From JAEUIE01 sp046350055 (GTDB lineage Bacteria > Planctomycetota > Planctomycetia > Gemmatales > HRBIN36), in assembly GCA_046350055.1 (NCBI GenBank), contig JAXMBC010000001.1, positions 3,782,001 to 3,846,000 on the forward strand: a DNA stretch of 64,000 bases, in the 5' to 3' direction. Shown here in pieces: positions 45,490 through 54,061 of this stretch. How positions within the stretch are numbered: position 1 is the stretch's first letter; every line of letters starts with the position of its first letter. The notes under the pieces are model-generated. The model did not search any database and was not told the origin of the DNA. It saw only the letters and a list, made by a program, of their open reading frames with translations. Made by a program: the position numbers and the translations under genes.

Positions 45490-48066
45490 TTAGGGAGTGA
45501 GTTGCCAGAGAAGGAACTGCAGCTTCTTCTTTCCGAGATCAAAATGGGCAATGACTTTAAGGTCTTTGAGAATGATGTGGTGGGGAGAGTTTTTCCTGGC
45601 CTCCCGTAGCAATCTGCTTTTCTCACGTTCATATTCATCAGCTGCTTTGTTAAAAGCTGCTTTGTCATCCTTATAGTCAGACTTCTGCGGTTCTTTGGGG
45701 ACAGATCCTTCGTAATGAAGAGTAGCTTCGAAGTTGGCAACCTGAGGCTTCTCGAAGCGAAAGACTGGAGTCAATTTCACAAAACGGCGATAAGGCTCTG
45801 TGGCTTCGACCTTCTGCCCAGCCTCCGTCTTGATATCAATGCTCTCCAGTTTCCCCACCTGTAACGCCACATCGATCATGCCTCTAGCCTCGGTACCGAA
45901 ACATTGCATGCGAGCAGTGATTTGATGTAAGAGTGGGTATGCATATTGCAACGCAACTGTTTCATTCTCGGCCTTGAGCGTGGTACTGGGTTTTATGATG
46001 GTCAGCTCAAGCGTTGCAGGCGGTTGATCGATCCGGTTATTGATCGCCTGAAAGCAATGTAATACCAAACCGCCATTTTCGGTTTCGCAGAGCAGGGGAT
46101 ACTCTTGCAGCATCTTGATGATCTCGTCCGTATCCTGCGGCCTCACTTCGTCCGCACCCAATGGTCGCATCACCAGACGTTGCTTGATGCTTACTATTTC
46201 CACCACATCGATCGGTTCGCCTGCGGCAGCTCTTTTCCTGAACTGCAGACTGCCTGCCGCATGCGTGATCAAAAAGTCCGATGCCTTGACCGCATGCTCA
46301 TAGGGTGAATTGTTGAAGACGTTCTTGCCCAATAGGCGTATGAATTTGCATGTCTCCGCTTGGGGAGCCAACGGCCAGCCCACTTCTTCCCGCACAAGTT
46401 GCGGCATCAGCTGATGGTACTTCACCGGGATCAACGACGGGTCATTTGCCTTCGCATTATTCTTGGCTGGGGGAAGAGGTATGATCGGGTCTTTCGTTTT
46501 TGTGACAGGCCTCGTTTCTTCCAAAGACGGTAGCCTATCCTCTGCTGTCTGATTCATACTACCCTTGCCCGGCTCGACACCACCCTTTTTCGAAGGGGGC
46601 TTTTGCTGGTCGACTCCCTGCTGGTCTCCCCCTTTCTGAGGTATCTTGAGCTCATCTGCATTGTCCCCCGGCCCCGGGATCACAATGGGCGGTGCCCCTC
46701 GTTTATCTTCTGGCTGAGGCGGTTGCTGCTGATCAGCCATTTTTTTTCTGTCATTCGCCCGCATCGGCGGCGGGTTGTTTTCCTTCCAGCCCCATTGATC
46801 CTTCTCATCCTTCGCACCCTCGTTCTTTCCAGCTGCATTCGGCTGCTCGACCTTGCCTTTCTCCTCCGGCACCGGAGCCACCGGCTGCTTCATGTCCGTC
46901 GCCTGCGCTTGCACCGGCTTGTTCGAGAGCGACACCACCAGCGTGATTACCAGCCCGAGCACCAGCAGCAGCGCGAAGATGCCGCCAGCGATAAAGTAAG
47001 GCAGCTTGCTCCCTGCCGGCTTTTCCTCGTTGTCTTCTGCTGCATCTTTCTTGTACATCAACCGTTTTTCGTCAAACGTGATGTTTGACATAGGCCGACC
47101 GCCTGACTGTGTCGGCCTGGCTTTGGCTTTAGGTTTTGCCTTGGCTGCAGGCCGCAGTGTTGGTACTTCGTCTTCGTCATTCAGCGGAAGGGGTTCGATC
47201 GCTTCCTCGAGAGGTGGGGCTAGCTTGAACGGTGCTGATGAGGGTGATGCCGTCTTGGCCGCTGCCGGCTTCACTGGCTCACCGGTGCGGGCGAAGATCG
47301 CCCACGGCGTATCCGGAGCGGTGCCCGCATCGGCCAGGTCGATGATGCTCTGCTTGCGGGCCTTCGCCTGCTGGGCCTCCGGCGAATCGCGCAGCACGCC
47401 ACGCCACAGACATTGGACATCCGATGACAGTCCCAAGTAGAACGTACTGAACGTCACCTGCCATTGCTTGTCTTTGGGCAGCAGGGCAATCGCTTCCTGA
47501 AACAGGGGAAGCAACTGGTCACCCAGATCAAAGATTACATACTGAGGCACCGTGGGCTGCTTGAGAAACGCCTCCGCCAGCACCCCGGCCCATCCTGCAT
47601 CCCCCGTCTTGCGTTTCCATGCCTGGGCTACCGCTGGAGTGGTGCCGCCAGGGGTGGGCTGTCTGCCGACGCTCAGTTGCCGTGGCTCGCCTTCCCATTT
47701 CCGCTCCAGAAAGCGCGGTTGCTGTAATGCCCACGCTGGGTTCCCCATCGGACAATCGCCCAGAGGCATCGCCACGTGATGGGCAAACTTGTTCGTCCGG
47801 TTGGAATAGTCCAGCCCTGCATCGACAATGCTCGACAGCACCGAGTAGGGTTTGCCGCCAATCTGAATATGCACATGCTGCAGGCACACAGGATTGTGAT
47901 GTGCCTGGGCATCAAAGGGCGAGAAGACATGCCGGTAACTGCTGAGGTTCTCCAGTTTTTCCCGGATGACATTGGGGCAGCCCTGCGTGATCGCGACCGT
48001 GCAGTATCCCACGCTGCCCGGCAGCAGGCCTTTGGGTACCGAGGTATACATCAATTCATAACTCAT
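45490..48066 (-). CDS. GAP1-like protein (GTPase-associated), with transmembrane helix
   Basis: 858 aa. Residues 1-~250 match the GAP1-N2 pattern: YTSVPKGLLPGSVGYCTVA, ENLSSYRHVF and DAGLDYSNRTNKFAHH. A proline/lysine-rich linker (~285-345) leads to a transmembrane helix at about 357-380 (FIAGGIFALLLVLGLVITLVV). The C-terminal ~470 residues are beta-rich and unassigned, with PQDTDEIIKMLQEYPLLCETE and GARGMIDVALQVG-like segments. By family knowledge GAP1 proteins pair with GTPases in bacterial conflict systems. The ATG at 48066 overlaps the stop of the GTPase gene (ATGA), and GGGGAG lies about 6 nt upstream, so the two are coupled. Confidence 0.82.
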   Translation of the reverse strand: MSYELMYTSVPKGLLPGSVGYCTVAITQGCPNVIREKLENLSSYRHVFSPFDAQAHHNPVCLQHVHIQIGGKPYSVLSSIVDAGLDYSNRTNKFAHHVAMPLGDCPMGNPAWALQQPRFLERKWEGEPRQLSVGRQPTPGGTTPAVAQAWKRKTGDAGWAGVLAEAFLKQPTVPQYVIFDLGDQLLPLFQEAIALLPKDKQWQVTFSTFYLGLSSDVQCLWRGVLRDSPEAQQAKARKQSIIDLADAGTAPDTPWAIFARTGEPVKPAAAKTASPSSAPFKLAPPLEEAIEPLPLNDEDEVPTLRPAAKAKPKAKARPTQSGGRPMSNITFDEKRLMYKKDAAEDNEEKPAGSKLPYFIAGGIFALLLVLGLVITLVVSLSNKPVQAQATDMKQPVAPVPEEKGKVEQPNAAGKNEGAKDEKDQWGWKENNPPPMRANDRKKMADQQQPPQPEDKRGAPPIVIPGPGDNADELKIPQKGGDQQGVDQQKPPSKKGGVEPGKGSMNQTAEDRLPSLEETRPVTKTKDPIIPLPPAKNNAKANDPSLIPVKYHQLMPQLVREEVGWPLAPQAETCKFIRLLGKNVFNNSPYEHAVKASDFLITHAAGSLQFRKRAAAGEPIDVVEIVSIKQRLVMRPLGADEVRPQDTDEIIKMLQEYPLLCETENGGLVLHCFQAINNRIDQPPATLELTIIKPSTTLKAENETVALQYAYPLLHQITARMQCFGTEARGMIDVALQVGKLESIDIKTEAGQKVEATEPYRRFVKLTPVFRFEKPQVANFEATLHYEGSVPKEPQKSDYKDDKAAFNKAADEYEREKSRLLREARKNSPHHIILKDLKVIAHFDLGKKKLQFLLWQLTP

Positions 48067-49463
48067 GACGAGCTCCCCTTCGACCGCGTCTTCAACATCA
48101 ATTGCGGGGCATAGAGATGCAGGGCGTAGATGAGAGGAATCGTCACCCACTGTGGCTTGATATCACTCACCTTGATGGCTGCAATGTTCCGCGTGACGCC
48201 ATCCTTTTCCCGCTGGGCGACTGTCGGCCGGTTGCCAAACGCACTCACCGGAATGTAAGTCACCTCTTCGCAGAAGTTCTCTGCTGCCAGGAGCAGATCG
48301 GGGCACAGGCTGCGGAGGTGTTCCTTCAGCTTCTGTGAAGTTGCCTTCACCCGGGCATGGTCCAGCCCCTTGAACTGGGCGATGACCTCTTCCCCCACCT
48401 TGACCGCCCGGGGCGGCAGCGTGGGCTCGTTCGCCATATCGATACCCAGGTGCTGGGCCCAGAGATCAGCCTTGGTGATGATGACAATCAGGTGCCGCTT
48501 GTGCTTTTGCTGCTGGCCCAGGCCCAGTTGCTTGCGGACTCGGCTGGCCGCCTCCTGCAACACCGTATCCTGCCGGTACCGCTGCGGCATGGAGGCGATG
48601 TCCTCGATCTGCTGCTCTTCCGCCGGGCTGTTCGCCTTCTTGTTCCATTCCTTCATGGCCCAGTCCCAGAACCGCTTGTCCTGCGAAGGATCAAAGAGGA
48701 AGAAGAGGAACTTGGACTTGGACAGATGCCGCGTCACCTGGTTGCTGACATTGTCATTCTCCGACCGGGCCAGGTAATGCTCGCCGGCGTTGTCGTACAG
48801 GCATAGGACCCGGCTGATGGTATTCCGGAGTGACTTGACCGCTGCATGCTGGCGCAGGGTCAGTTGAAACTGGAACGGCCGGGTGAAGTAGACCTCCTGG
48901 TCGCCAAAGCGTACCTGGTCGTACATGCTGGCAATGCCCGCCAGTTTGTCGTCGGTCTTCTTGATGAGATCGTTCAACAGAAATTCTTTGCCAGTCTCGC
49001 GGGTCAGGAAGAGCTTCTCTTCCAGCTCGATGAGGAAATGGTTGGCAGAAGGGTCGAGATCGCTGAACTGGAGGAAGTGATCACTAAATGCATTCTGCCT
49101 CATCTTGTGAATGAGCGTGGCCAGGTAATAGCTCTTGCCACAACTGGGCGTACCGATGATGGAACAGAAGATCGGGTCAATTTCCAGCAGGCCCCGATGG
49201 ATGCCCAGGTGACAGTTGGGGCAGGCCAGCGAATCGCAGGAAAACCCCTTGGCATCGATGGCATTGCCCATCACATCGAACCGGCTGGGCAGGAAACGCA
49301 GTGCTTCGGAAAAGTCGCCTTTGCGGAGCTTGCGGTCGGTCTTCAGATCAACGTGGGCGGCGATCCACAGGATTTCCTCCGGCGGAAACTCGTGCCAGCA
49401 ATGAGGACAGATCACTTGCTGCTGAATGCGATTTCGACGAGCGAGAGTATTCAGGAGTGCCAT
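48063..49463 (-). CDS. Zinc-ribbon GTPase (double-GTPase 2-like), first gene of the operon
   Basis: 466 aa, soluble. An N-terminal zinc ribbon is indicated by CPHC (Cys19/22) and CPNC (81/84). Then a TRAFAC-type GTPase domain: P-loop GTPSCGKS (104-111), Walker B-like DNAG (224-227) after SRVLCLY, and the specificity motif TKAD (330-333) preceded by HLIVII. The TKxD motif replaces the usual NKxD. It likely binds GTP and signals to the next gene's product. The start is ATG with a weak binding site. Neighbours: divergent from the beta-carbonic-anhydrase-like gene, with the two-hairpin repeat in between. Confidence 0.85.
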   Translation of the reverse strand: MALLNTLARRNRIQQQVICPHCWHEFPPEEILWIAAHVDLKTDRKLRKGDFSEALRFLPSRFDVMGNAIDAKGFSCDSLACPNCHLGIHRGLLEIDPIFCSIIGTPSCGKSYYLATLIHKMRQNAFSDHFLQFSDLDPSANHFLIELEEKLFLTRETGKEFLLNDLIKKTDDKLAGIASMYDQVRFGDQEVYFTRPFQFQLTLRQHAAVKSLRNTISRVLCLYDNAGEHYLARSENDNVSNQVTRHLSKSKFLFFLFDPSQDKRFWDWAMKEWNKKANSPAEEQQIEDIASMPQRYRQDTVLQEAASRVRKQLGLGQQQKHKRHLIVIITKADLWAQHLGIDMANEPTLPPRAVKVGEEVIAQFKGLDHARVKATSQKLKEHLRSLCPDLLLAAENFCEEVTYIPVSAFGNRPTVAQREKDGVTRNIAAIKVSDIKPQWVTIPLIYALHLYAPQLMLKTRSKGSSS

Positions 49464-49557
49464 GCGCAGGTGGGTGCTCAGGGTGGGATGACACCACAGT
49501 CATACCATGCGGTATCGCAAAATTCAACTTCCAACAGAGATTTGCTTCTCGTCCTCT

Positions 49558-49700
49558 CCTCCCCTTTCAAAGGGGAGGTTGGGTGGGGTAGCACCCTGCA
49601 AGTGAATGCGCTCTTGCGAATCAGCCATTCACGGCTTTCGCATGATGTCCTGATTACGCAAGGAAGAAACCCCCTCCAACTCCCCCTTCGTAAGGGGGAG
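49558..49700. repeat. Two-hairpin composite repeat, copy 2
   Basis: Hairpin 49558-49578 (CCTCCCCTTT/AAAGGGGAGG) and hairpin 49680-49700 (CTCCCCCTT/AAGGGGGAG) flank a core (49585-49618): GGGGTAGCACCCTGCAAG...TGCGCTCTTGCG. The 26250-26396 copy is colinear when inverted. Located between divergent genes. Confidence 0.75.
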
Positions 49701-49764
49701 AGCCAGTCTTGACATCCACCTGACACTCCTGCAACATAAACTCAACAACCAAGGTGTCATACCC

Positions 49765-50274
49765 ATGTCACTCGTTCATCTTCAGTGCAAGTACGAAAAC
49801 AACTACCCGCCAGCCCGCGGCCCGGTACTTCTCCTGAGCTGCATGGATCTGAGGCTGACGGATAACATCGTCCAGTTCATGGAGCACGACAATCTCGTCA
49901 ATCGGTACGACCACCTTATCTTCGCCGGCGCCTCGCTCGGCGCTCTCGGCGTGCCCGGCAAATCGAAGAAGTATGCCCACTGGAAACAGGCCTTCTTCGA
50001 GCACTTCGAAGCTGCTTATGAACTGCGGCAATTTACCGATGTCTACATCCTGGAACACCGCCACTGTGGCGCCTATCACAAGGTGTTTAAAATCACCGAC
50101 GAGTTCGGCCCCTCCGACAAGGAACAGCAGGCAGAGATGAAACTCCACTATGAATATGCCCGTAAGCTGGAGAAAGAGATTGAGAAGTGGGCCAGGAAGA
50201 AGAAAGTCGAAATCCACGTCCGCAAGTTCCTCATGGACCTGCGGGGCAACGTGAAGATGCTGACAAAGAAATAG
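49765..50274 (+). CDS. Beta-carbonic-anhydrase-like protein
   Basis: 169 aa, shorter than usual beta-carbonic anhydrases (~200-220). Zinc ligand pattern is present: Cys26 in LSCMDLRL (C-x-D-x-R), and His98/Cys101 in EHRHCGAYH. GASLG matches the family's glycine segment. It could convert CO2 and bicarbonate, or be a non-catalytic relative because it lacks part of the N-terminal arm. The C-terminal half is charged and helical (EYARKLEKEIEKWARKKK). The ATG at 49765 is 64 nt after the repeat; no strong binding site is seen. Confidence 0.75.
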   Translation: MSLVHLQCKYENNYPPARGPVLLLSCMDLRLTDNIVQFMEHDNLVNRYDHLIFAGASLGALGVPGKSKKYAHWKQAFFEHFEAAYELRQFTDVYILEHRHCGAYHKVFKITDEFGPSDKEQQAEMKLHYEYARKLEKEIEKWARKKKVEIHVRKFLMDLRGNVKMLTKK

Positions 50275-50325
50275 GCTTGGAGAGCTCAGGTAATTATCCG
50301 GTTGCCCTGTTCGAGGGCTGCATGT

Positions 50326-50538
50326 TCATGGCTCATCGCGGTCCTTCCCGCGCTTCCCCGGATAGCACAGATAGATACATACCACCATCACCAGTACCAC
50401 TCCACCGATGAGATACACCAGCGTCAGATACCACGTTCCACTGAATGGCGTCAGCAGCCCGACCAGCAAGCAGATCACCCCGAAGATGATCACTACATCC
50501 GTGAGCGACAGTTCCCGTGGCTCTTCTACCATGGCCAT
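50326..50538 (-). CDS. Small membrane protein, two helices
   Basis: 70 aa with two predicted transmembrane helices (VVIIFGVICLLVGLLTPF; LTLVYLIGGVVLVMVVCIYL) and a charged C-terminus (PGKRGKDRDEP). No family recognised. It begins 9 nt after the stop of the AlkD-like gene on the same strand and is likely co-transcribed. ATG at 50538 is taken; ATG at 50532 and GTG at 50547 are alternatives. Confidence 0.6.
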   Translation of the reverse strand: MAMVEEPRELSLTDVVIIFGVICLLVGLLTPFSGTWYLTLVYLIGGVVLVMVVCIYLCYPGKRGKDRDEP

Positions 50539-50547
50539 GTTCCCCAC

Positions 50548-51303
50548 TCACCCCTGTCGCCGCACCATCTCGTTGATCCAGATTGGTGCAAATGGCGAGG
50601 TGCAACCCTTCGAACACGGATAGTCCCGGTACACGCCCAGCGTCTCACCAATGGCAAGAGCCCGCGGACGAAGTGCAGGGTGGTTGATCCCAATCTCTGC
50701 CAGGCAGGCGTTCATCGTCCATTGGATGACTGGATCCGCTGTCGCCATCTCGCGCTCAATGCGATCCAGCAACCCGACGAGATCCAGCCCTTCGGGACTT
50801 TTCGCCACCCGTCCCGCCGTCAGCCGCCAGCCTGACCGTGCTGTCATCGGGTCATCCGTTGCCATCCACTTCTGGCGCAGTGCTTCCTTGTCAGCATGTT
50901 CCTTCACCACATAGGAATGCAGCCAGTCCGCCACCTCCGTATACGTCACCGACTTCACCAGCTTCTCTAACTCGCTGGCTGACAAACTCCCTGGCTTCAT
51001 GATGAGGATGGCCACGAACTGGGCATCGATGTTTCCGGTCTTCCAAAGTTCCAGGGCCAGCTCATGATTGGTCTTGATCTTGTTGGCCACCACGCGAATG
51101 TCGCCACGCTTGACGCCGAATTGGTTCTTGCCCGCCCCGTTCTTGAGGTTGTGCTTGTGCATCGCCTCGTTGCCGAGGGCCTTGAGTTGTGCGAGCACTT
51201 TCGCAACAGTCATGGGTGGAGCCTTGGTGGCTGATGCCTTGGCTTTGGCAGGTGCCTTGGCGGTTTTTTTCGTCGTCTTCTTCGCTGTCGATGCTTTTGC
51301 CAT
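50548..51303 (-). CDS. AlkD-like DNA alkylation repair protein
   Basis: 251 aa. An N-terminal Lys/Ala-rich tail (MAKASTAKKTTKKTAKAPAK) resembles histone-H1-like tails and may bind DNA. The rest is the HEAT-like AlkD/DNA_alkylation fold: VLAQLKALGNEAMHKHNLKNG, GVKRGDIRVVANKIKTNHEL, ALELWKTGNIDAQFVAILIM, VADWLHSYVV, DDPMTARSGWRLTAGRV. It probably excises alkylated bases. The basic tail is unusual for the family. The next gene starts 9 nt after the stop. Confidence 0.85.
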   Translation of the reverse strand: MAKASTAKKTTKKTAKAPAKAKASATKAPPMTVAKVLAQLKALGNEAMHKHNLKNGAGKNQFGVKRGDIRVVANKIKTNHELALELWKTGNIDAQFVAILIMKPGSLSASELEKLVKSVTYTEVADWLHSYVVKEHADKEALRQKWMATDDPMTARSGWRLTAGRVAKSPEGLDLVGLLDRIEREMATADPVIQWTMNACLAEIGINHPALRPRALAIGETLGVYRDYPCSKGCTSPFAPIWINEMVRRQG

Positions 51304-51394
51304 GATGATCGCTGATGCACGAATGGGGTTATTCGCCCCATTGTAACGCCATCCCGATCAAGTGCAACGGTTGGGTTAACGTGCGATGGTATTC

Positions 51395-51444
51395 GTGGCA
51401 CAGACATGGCTGTCTGTGTGCACAGACAAGAATGTCTGTGCCAC
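51395..51444. repeat. Palindromic repeat with two tandem hairpins
   Basis: CACAGACA-TGGC-TGTCTGTG (51399-51418) and CACAGACA-AGAA-TGTCTGTG (51421-51440) are adjacent hairpins; GTGG and CCAC flank the pair, so the whole is itself a palindrome. It lies in what would be the 5' extension of the terpene-cyclase-fold gene, which argues that the extension is untranslated. Confidence 0.7.
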
Positions 51445-51509
51445 CAACGCTTGATGGACTAGCCGATTTAGAAATAGGATTGGATTGTGCAACGAAGTAT
51501 AATCCGGTC

Positions 51510-53021
51510 ATGTCCCTCAATGCCATGTGCCTCACTCCCTGGCTGGTGCTTACACTCCTGGCAAGCGCCCAGGGACAGGATCCTGACGAACTCAGGCAGA
51601 AAACAAAAGCCTCCATTGCCGCCGGCGTGGCCTTCCTCAAGGAATCGCAGACCGTCGCAGGGACGTGGAAATTCCAGGGCAACGACTCACCCGACAATGA
51701 ACTCGTCATCGGCGTATCCGCACTCTGCGGCCTGGCACTCCTGGAGAACCAGGTGCTCATGAATGATTCAAGTGTGCGGAAAGTCCACAAACTGGTGAAA
51801 GATGCTGTCAACAATGACATCCTGAAGTCAAACTTCAGTAACTGCATGGCACTGTTGTTCCTGAATCGCCTTCACAGGGAAGACATGAGAGTACAGGGGA
51901 ATGTTGTAAAGCACGCAGATGCTAAGCTAGTTCTAAAGCTCGCCGAAAAAATCGTGACAGCACAAGGCAAGGATGGTCTCTGGGACAGAAACGGCATGGC
52001 TGGTAGTGACAACACCCAGCTGGCATTGATGTCGCTTTGGACTGCCCGCCGGTATGCTAACATTGCAACTCAAAAGCCCTTGAATGAGGCAATCGCTGCG
52101 TGCGAAAAGCGACTGCGTTCTTCTCAACAAATCAATGGGGGCTGGAGCCCGCACCCGAGCTTCTTCGGCATCGACATGAAGCCAACGGGTTCGATGACGT
52201 GTACGGGGCTACTCGGCATCGGATTGCATCTCGATGTTGCGAAGCAGAATGATCCAGGCGAAGCCATCAAGATTATGAATGAGGATCCGGCAGTGTCCAA
52301 AGCAAGGACATTCCTGGTAACAACGCTGAAACAGAACTTGTCTTCAAAAGAGGATGGCCCGGATCGCCAACGGACTTACTTCTTGTGGACGCTCGAACGC
52401 GTAGCCACACTATATAAATGGCGCAAGCTTGACGGTGTCGACTGGTTCGACGTAGGCTCACGATATCTACTTGCAAAACAAAGTCGCGATGGAAGGTGGT
52501 CCCTGGAAATGCAAGCGGGGGAGTTTGTGGATACGGCCTATGCATTGCTGTTCTTGCGGAAGTCGAACTCCCTGGAAATGCTGTCTGGGCCTTTTGTTCG
52601 TGATCCAGTACTCAAAAGCAAACCAGTGGGGCATCAAAATACAGCAACCCGGGCCAAAGAAGCCCTGGCCAAGCTGCTCGCCGCTCCCCCCGACAAGCAG
52701 GCAGAGATCCTGGAAGAGCTACAGAACACCAAAGGGTCTGAATTTACCGAAGCCTTGGTGGAAGCCATCAGGAAGCTGGAAACAGCAAAAAGCAAAGAAG
52801 CTGCACGCGAAGCTCTTGCGAGACGATTCCAACGCTTCACTGCCAGAGTGCTTACTGAATACATGCAAGACAATGATCGTGAACTACGCCTGGCTGCCGT
52901 GAAAGCCATCCGGTTCAAGCCCGACAGAGATTTGAAGAAGCACGTGATACTCTTGCAATTCGACATGGATCCCACAGTTGCCACCGCTGCCCTGGAAACC
53001 CTCAAAGCACTCAAGGAATAG
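51510..53021 (+). CDS. Secreted prenyltransferase/terpene-cyclase-like (alpha/alpha-toroid) protein
   Basis: 503 aa. Signal peptide (MSLNAMCLTPWLVLTLLASAQGQ) and then alpha/alpha-toroid repeats with Q/W-type motifs: SIAAGVAFLKESQTVAGTW, LVIGVSALCGLALLENQV, GLWDRNGMAGSDNTQLALMSL, INGGWSPHPSFFG and GRWSLEMQAGEFVDTAYALLFL. Such toroids occur in squalene cyclases and prenyltransferases and in non-catalytic relatives. No aspartate-rich (DXDD) motif is seen, so catalysis is doubtful. The last ~150 residues are helical with HEAT-like spacing. The start at 51510 begins a clean signal peptide; the palindrome at 51395 is upstream. Confidence 0.8.
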   Translation: MSLNAMCLTPWLVLTLLASAQGQDPDELRQKTKASIAAGVAFLKESQTVAGTWKFQGNDSPDNELVIGVSALCGLALLENQVLMNDSSVRKVHKLVKDAVNNDILKSNFSNCMALLFLNRLHREDMRVQGNVVKHADAKLVLKLAEKIVTAQGKDGLWDRNGMAGSDNTQLALMSLWTARRYANIATQKPLNEAIAACEKRLRSSQQINGGWSPHPSFFGIDMKPTGSMTCTGLLGIGLHLDVAKQNDPGEAIKIMNEDPAVSKARTFLVTTLKQNLSSKEDGPDRQRTYFLWTLERVATLYKWRKLDGVDWFDVGSRYLLAKQSRDGRWSLEMQAGEFVDTAYALLFLRKSNSLEMLSGPFVRDPVLKSKPVGHQNTATRAKEALAKLLAAPPDKQAEILEELQNTKGSEFTEALVEAIRKLETAKSKEAAREALARRFQRFTARVLTEYMQDNDRELRLAAVKAIRFKPDRDLKKHVILLQFDMDPTVATAALETLKALKE

Positions 53022-53101
53022 CACTGCGGGTTGTACACGCCTCCACAGCACGCAAGGGATCACACAGCCCGATCCCGCTAATCAACGAAGAGCGTCCTCG
53101 C

Positions 53102-53349
53102 AGTCCGCGGCGCGAGCAAGGGCGGGGTCTGCAGTTTCAGCATGCCAGCCAAGGGAAAAGTGGCAGTTGCAACCGATGCGGAGCGAGTGAGAGGTTGCAA
53201 GATTGGGTTATAGGAGCGCAGGTCGTCGTGTCGTAAGGGATATCTTGTCGTTGCAAGTCGGCCCTTGCTTCGCATCGGGTTGCAGGCTTGAGGCAACGCT
53301 TTGTCTTGTTGTGGTTTTGCAGACCACGCCCTTGCTCGCGCCGCGGGCT
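53102..53349. repeat. Large inverted repeat with modules A and B
   Basis: Module A (53102-53133) opens AGTCCGCGGCGCGAGCAAGG; its inverse copy A' (53318-53349) has two mismatches over 32 nt. Inside, module B (53167-53184, TTGCAACCGATGCGGAGC) and its inverse B' (53267-53284) form a nested pair. The element lies between the converging ends of two genes. A third copy of A and B is at 58302-58388. The remainder of 53022-53446 has no gene. Confidence 0.75.
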
Positions 53350-53446
53350 GTAATGACACTCACCATCGCAAGTATGTCAAAGTGGGACCAGACCATGCCT
53401 GCCTATGCCTGGGTGCTCACCCGCTGGCTGTGTCTCGCACGAACCC

Positions 53447-54061
53447 CTACTTATCACCCGGTACATACTTCTTCAGCTCAGCTGTGATCTTGTTGCCTGC
53501 CACAGTCATCTCCTGCTTGATGATGCCCACCCCCTCGGCGTAATAGTTCGTAGCGATGATGTCCTGCCCTTGGACATTCATGCTGATTTCGACAGGAATC
53601 ACCTTCTTGTAGCTGCCTGCCGCAACAGTAATATCTTCCGCAGCTTTCATGTCCAGCTTCACATCAATTGTCATACCCTGCAGATTGATCGTCTCGGTCC
53701 ACTTCTGCACCTGAATGGGATACTTGAACGATAGCATCGGCTTGTCCAGCTTGAAGCTGCTGACCGAATGGCGATAGATGCCTTTCTCGTCGATGGAGAG
53801 TTCTTCGTTGATGTCCTGGCCATTCACCTTGGTCGTGACTGTTCCCTTGGTGACATTGCCCTGCTTGGAAGACTCGGTCACTTCCTGCACCAGGCTGATC
53901 GTCATCCCGTTGACGTTCACATCCGAATGCCACTGCGTCCCCTTGGCCAGCGGAAACATGTTCGGTATCTTCGCATCCTGCCGGACAACTTGCTCGTCTC
54001 TGGCAGAGACCACCCATGTCATCAGCAAGGCAATGACAGTAACTAGCATGTTCCTCTTCAT
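53447..54061 (-). CDS. Secreted protein of unknown function
   Basis: 204 aa with signal peptide MKRNMLVTVIALLMTWVVSA. The mature part is beta-rich (WHSDVNVNGMTISLVQEV, GTVTTKVNGQDINEELSI, QKWTETINLQGMTIDVKLDM, AEGVGIIKQEM). It ends KKYVPGDK. The pattern of a short N-terminal strand followed by 'GMTI' turns suggests a small lipocalin- or DUF3108-like barrel; I do not claim the family. GGGGAA lies about 7 nt before the ATG. The converging gene is the terpene-cyclase-fold protein. Confidence 0.7.
   Translation of the reverse strand: MKRNMLVTVIALLMTWVVSARDEQVVRQDAKIPNMFPLAKGTQWHSDVNVNGMTISLVQEVTESSKQGNVTKGTVTTKVNGQDINEELSIDEKGIYRHSVSSFKLDKPMLSFKYPIQVQKWTETINLQGMTIDVKLDMKAAEDITVAAGSYKKVIPVEISMNVQGQDIIATNYYAEGVGIIKQEMTVAGNKITAELKKYVPGDK

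Noticed and set aside
51315..51509. N-terminal extension of the terpene-cyclase-fold gene
   Set aside because: It would put the signal peptide in the middle of the protein and includes the double palindrome.
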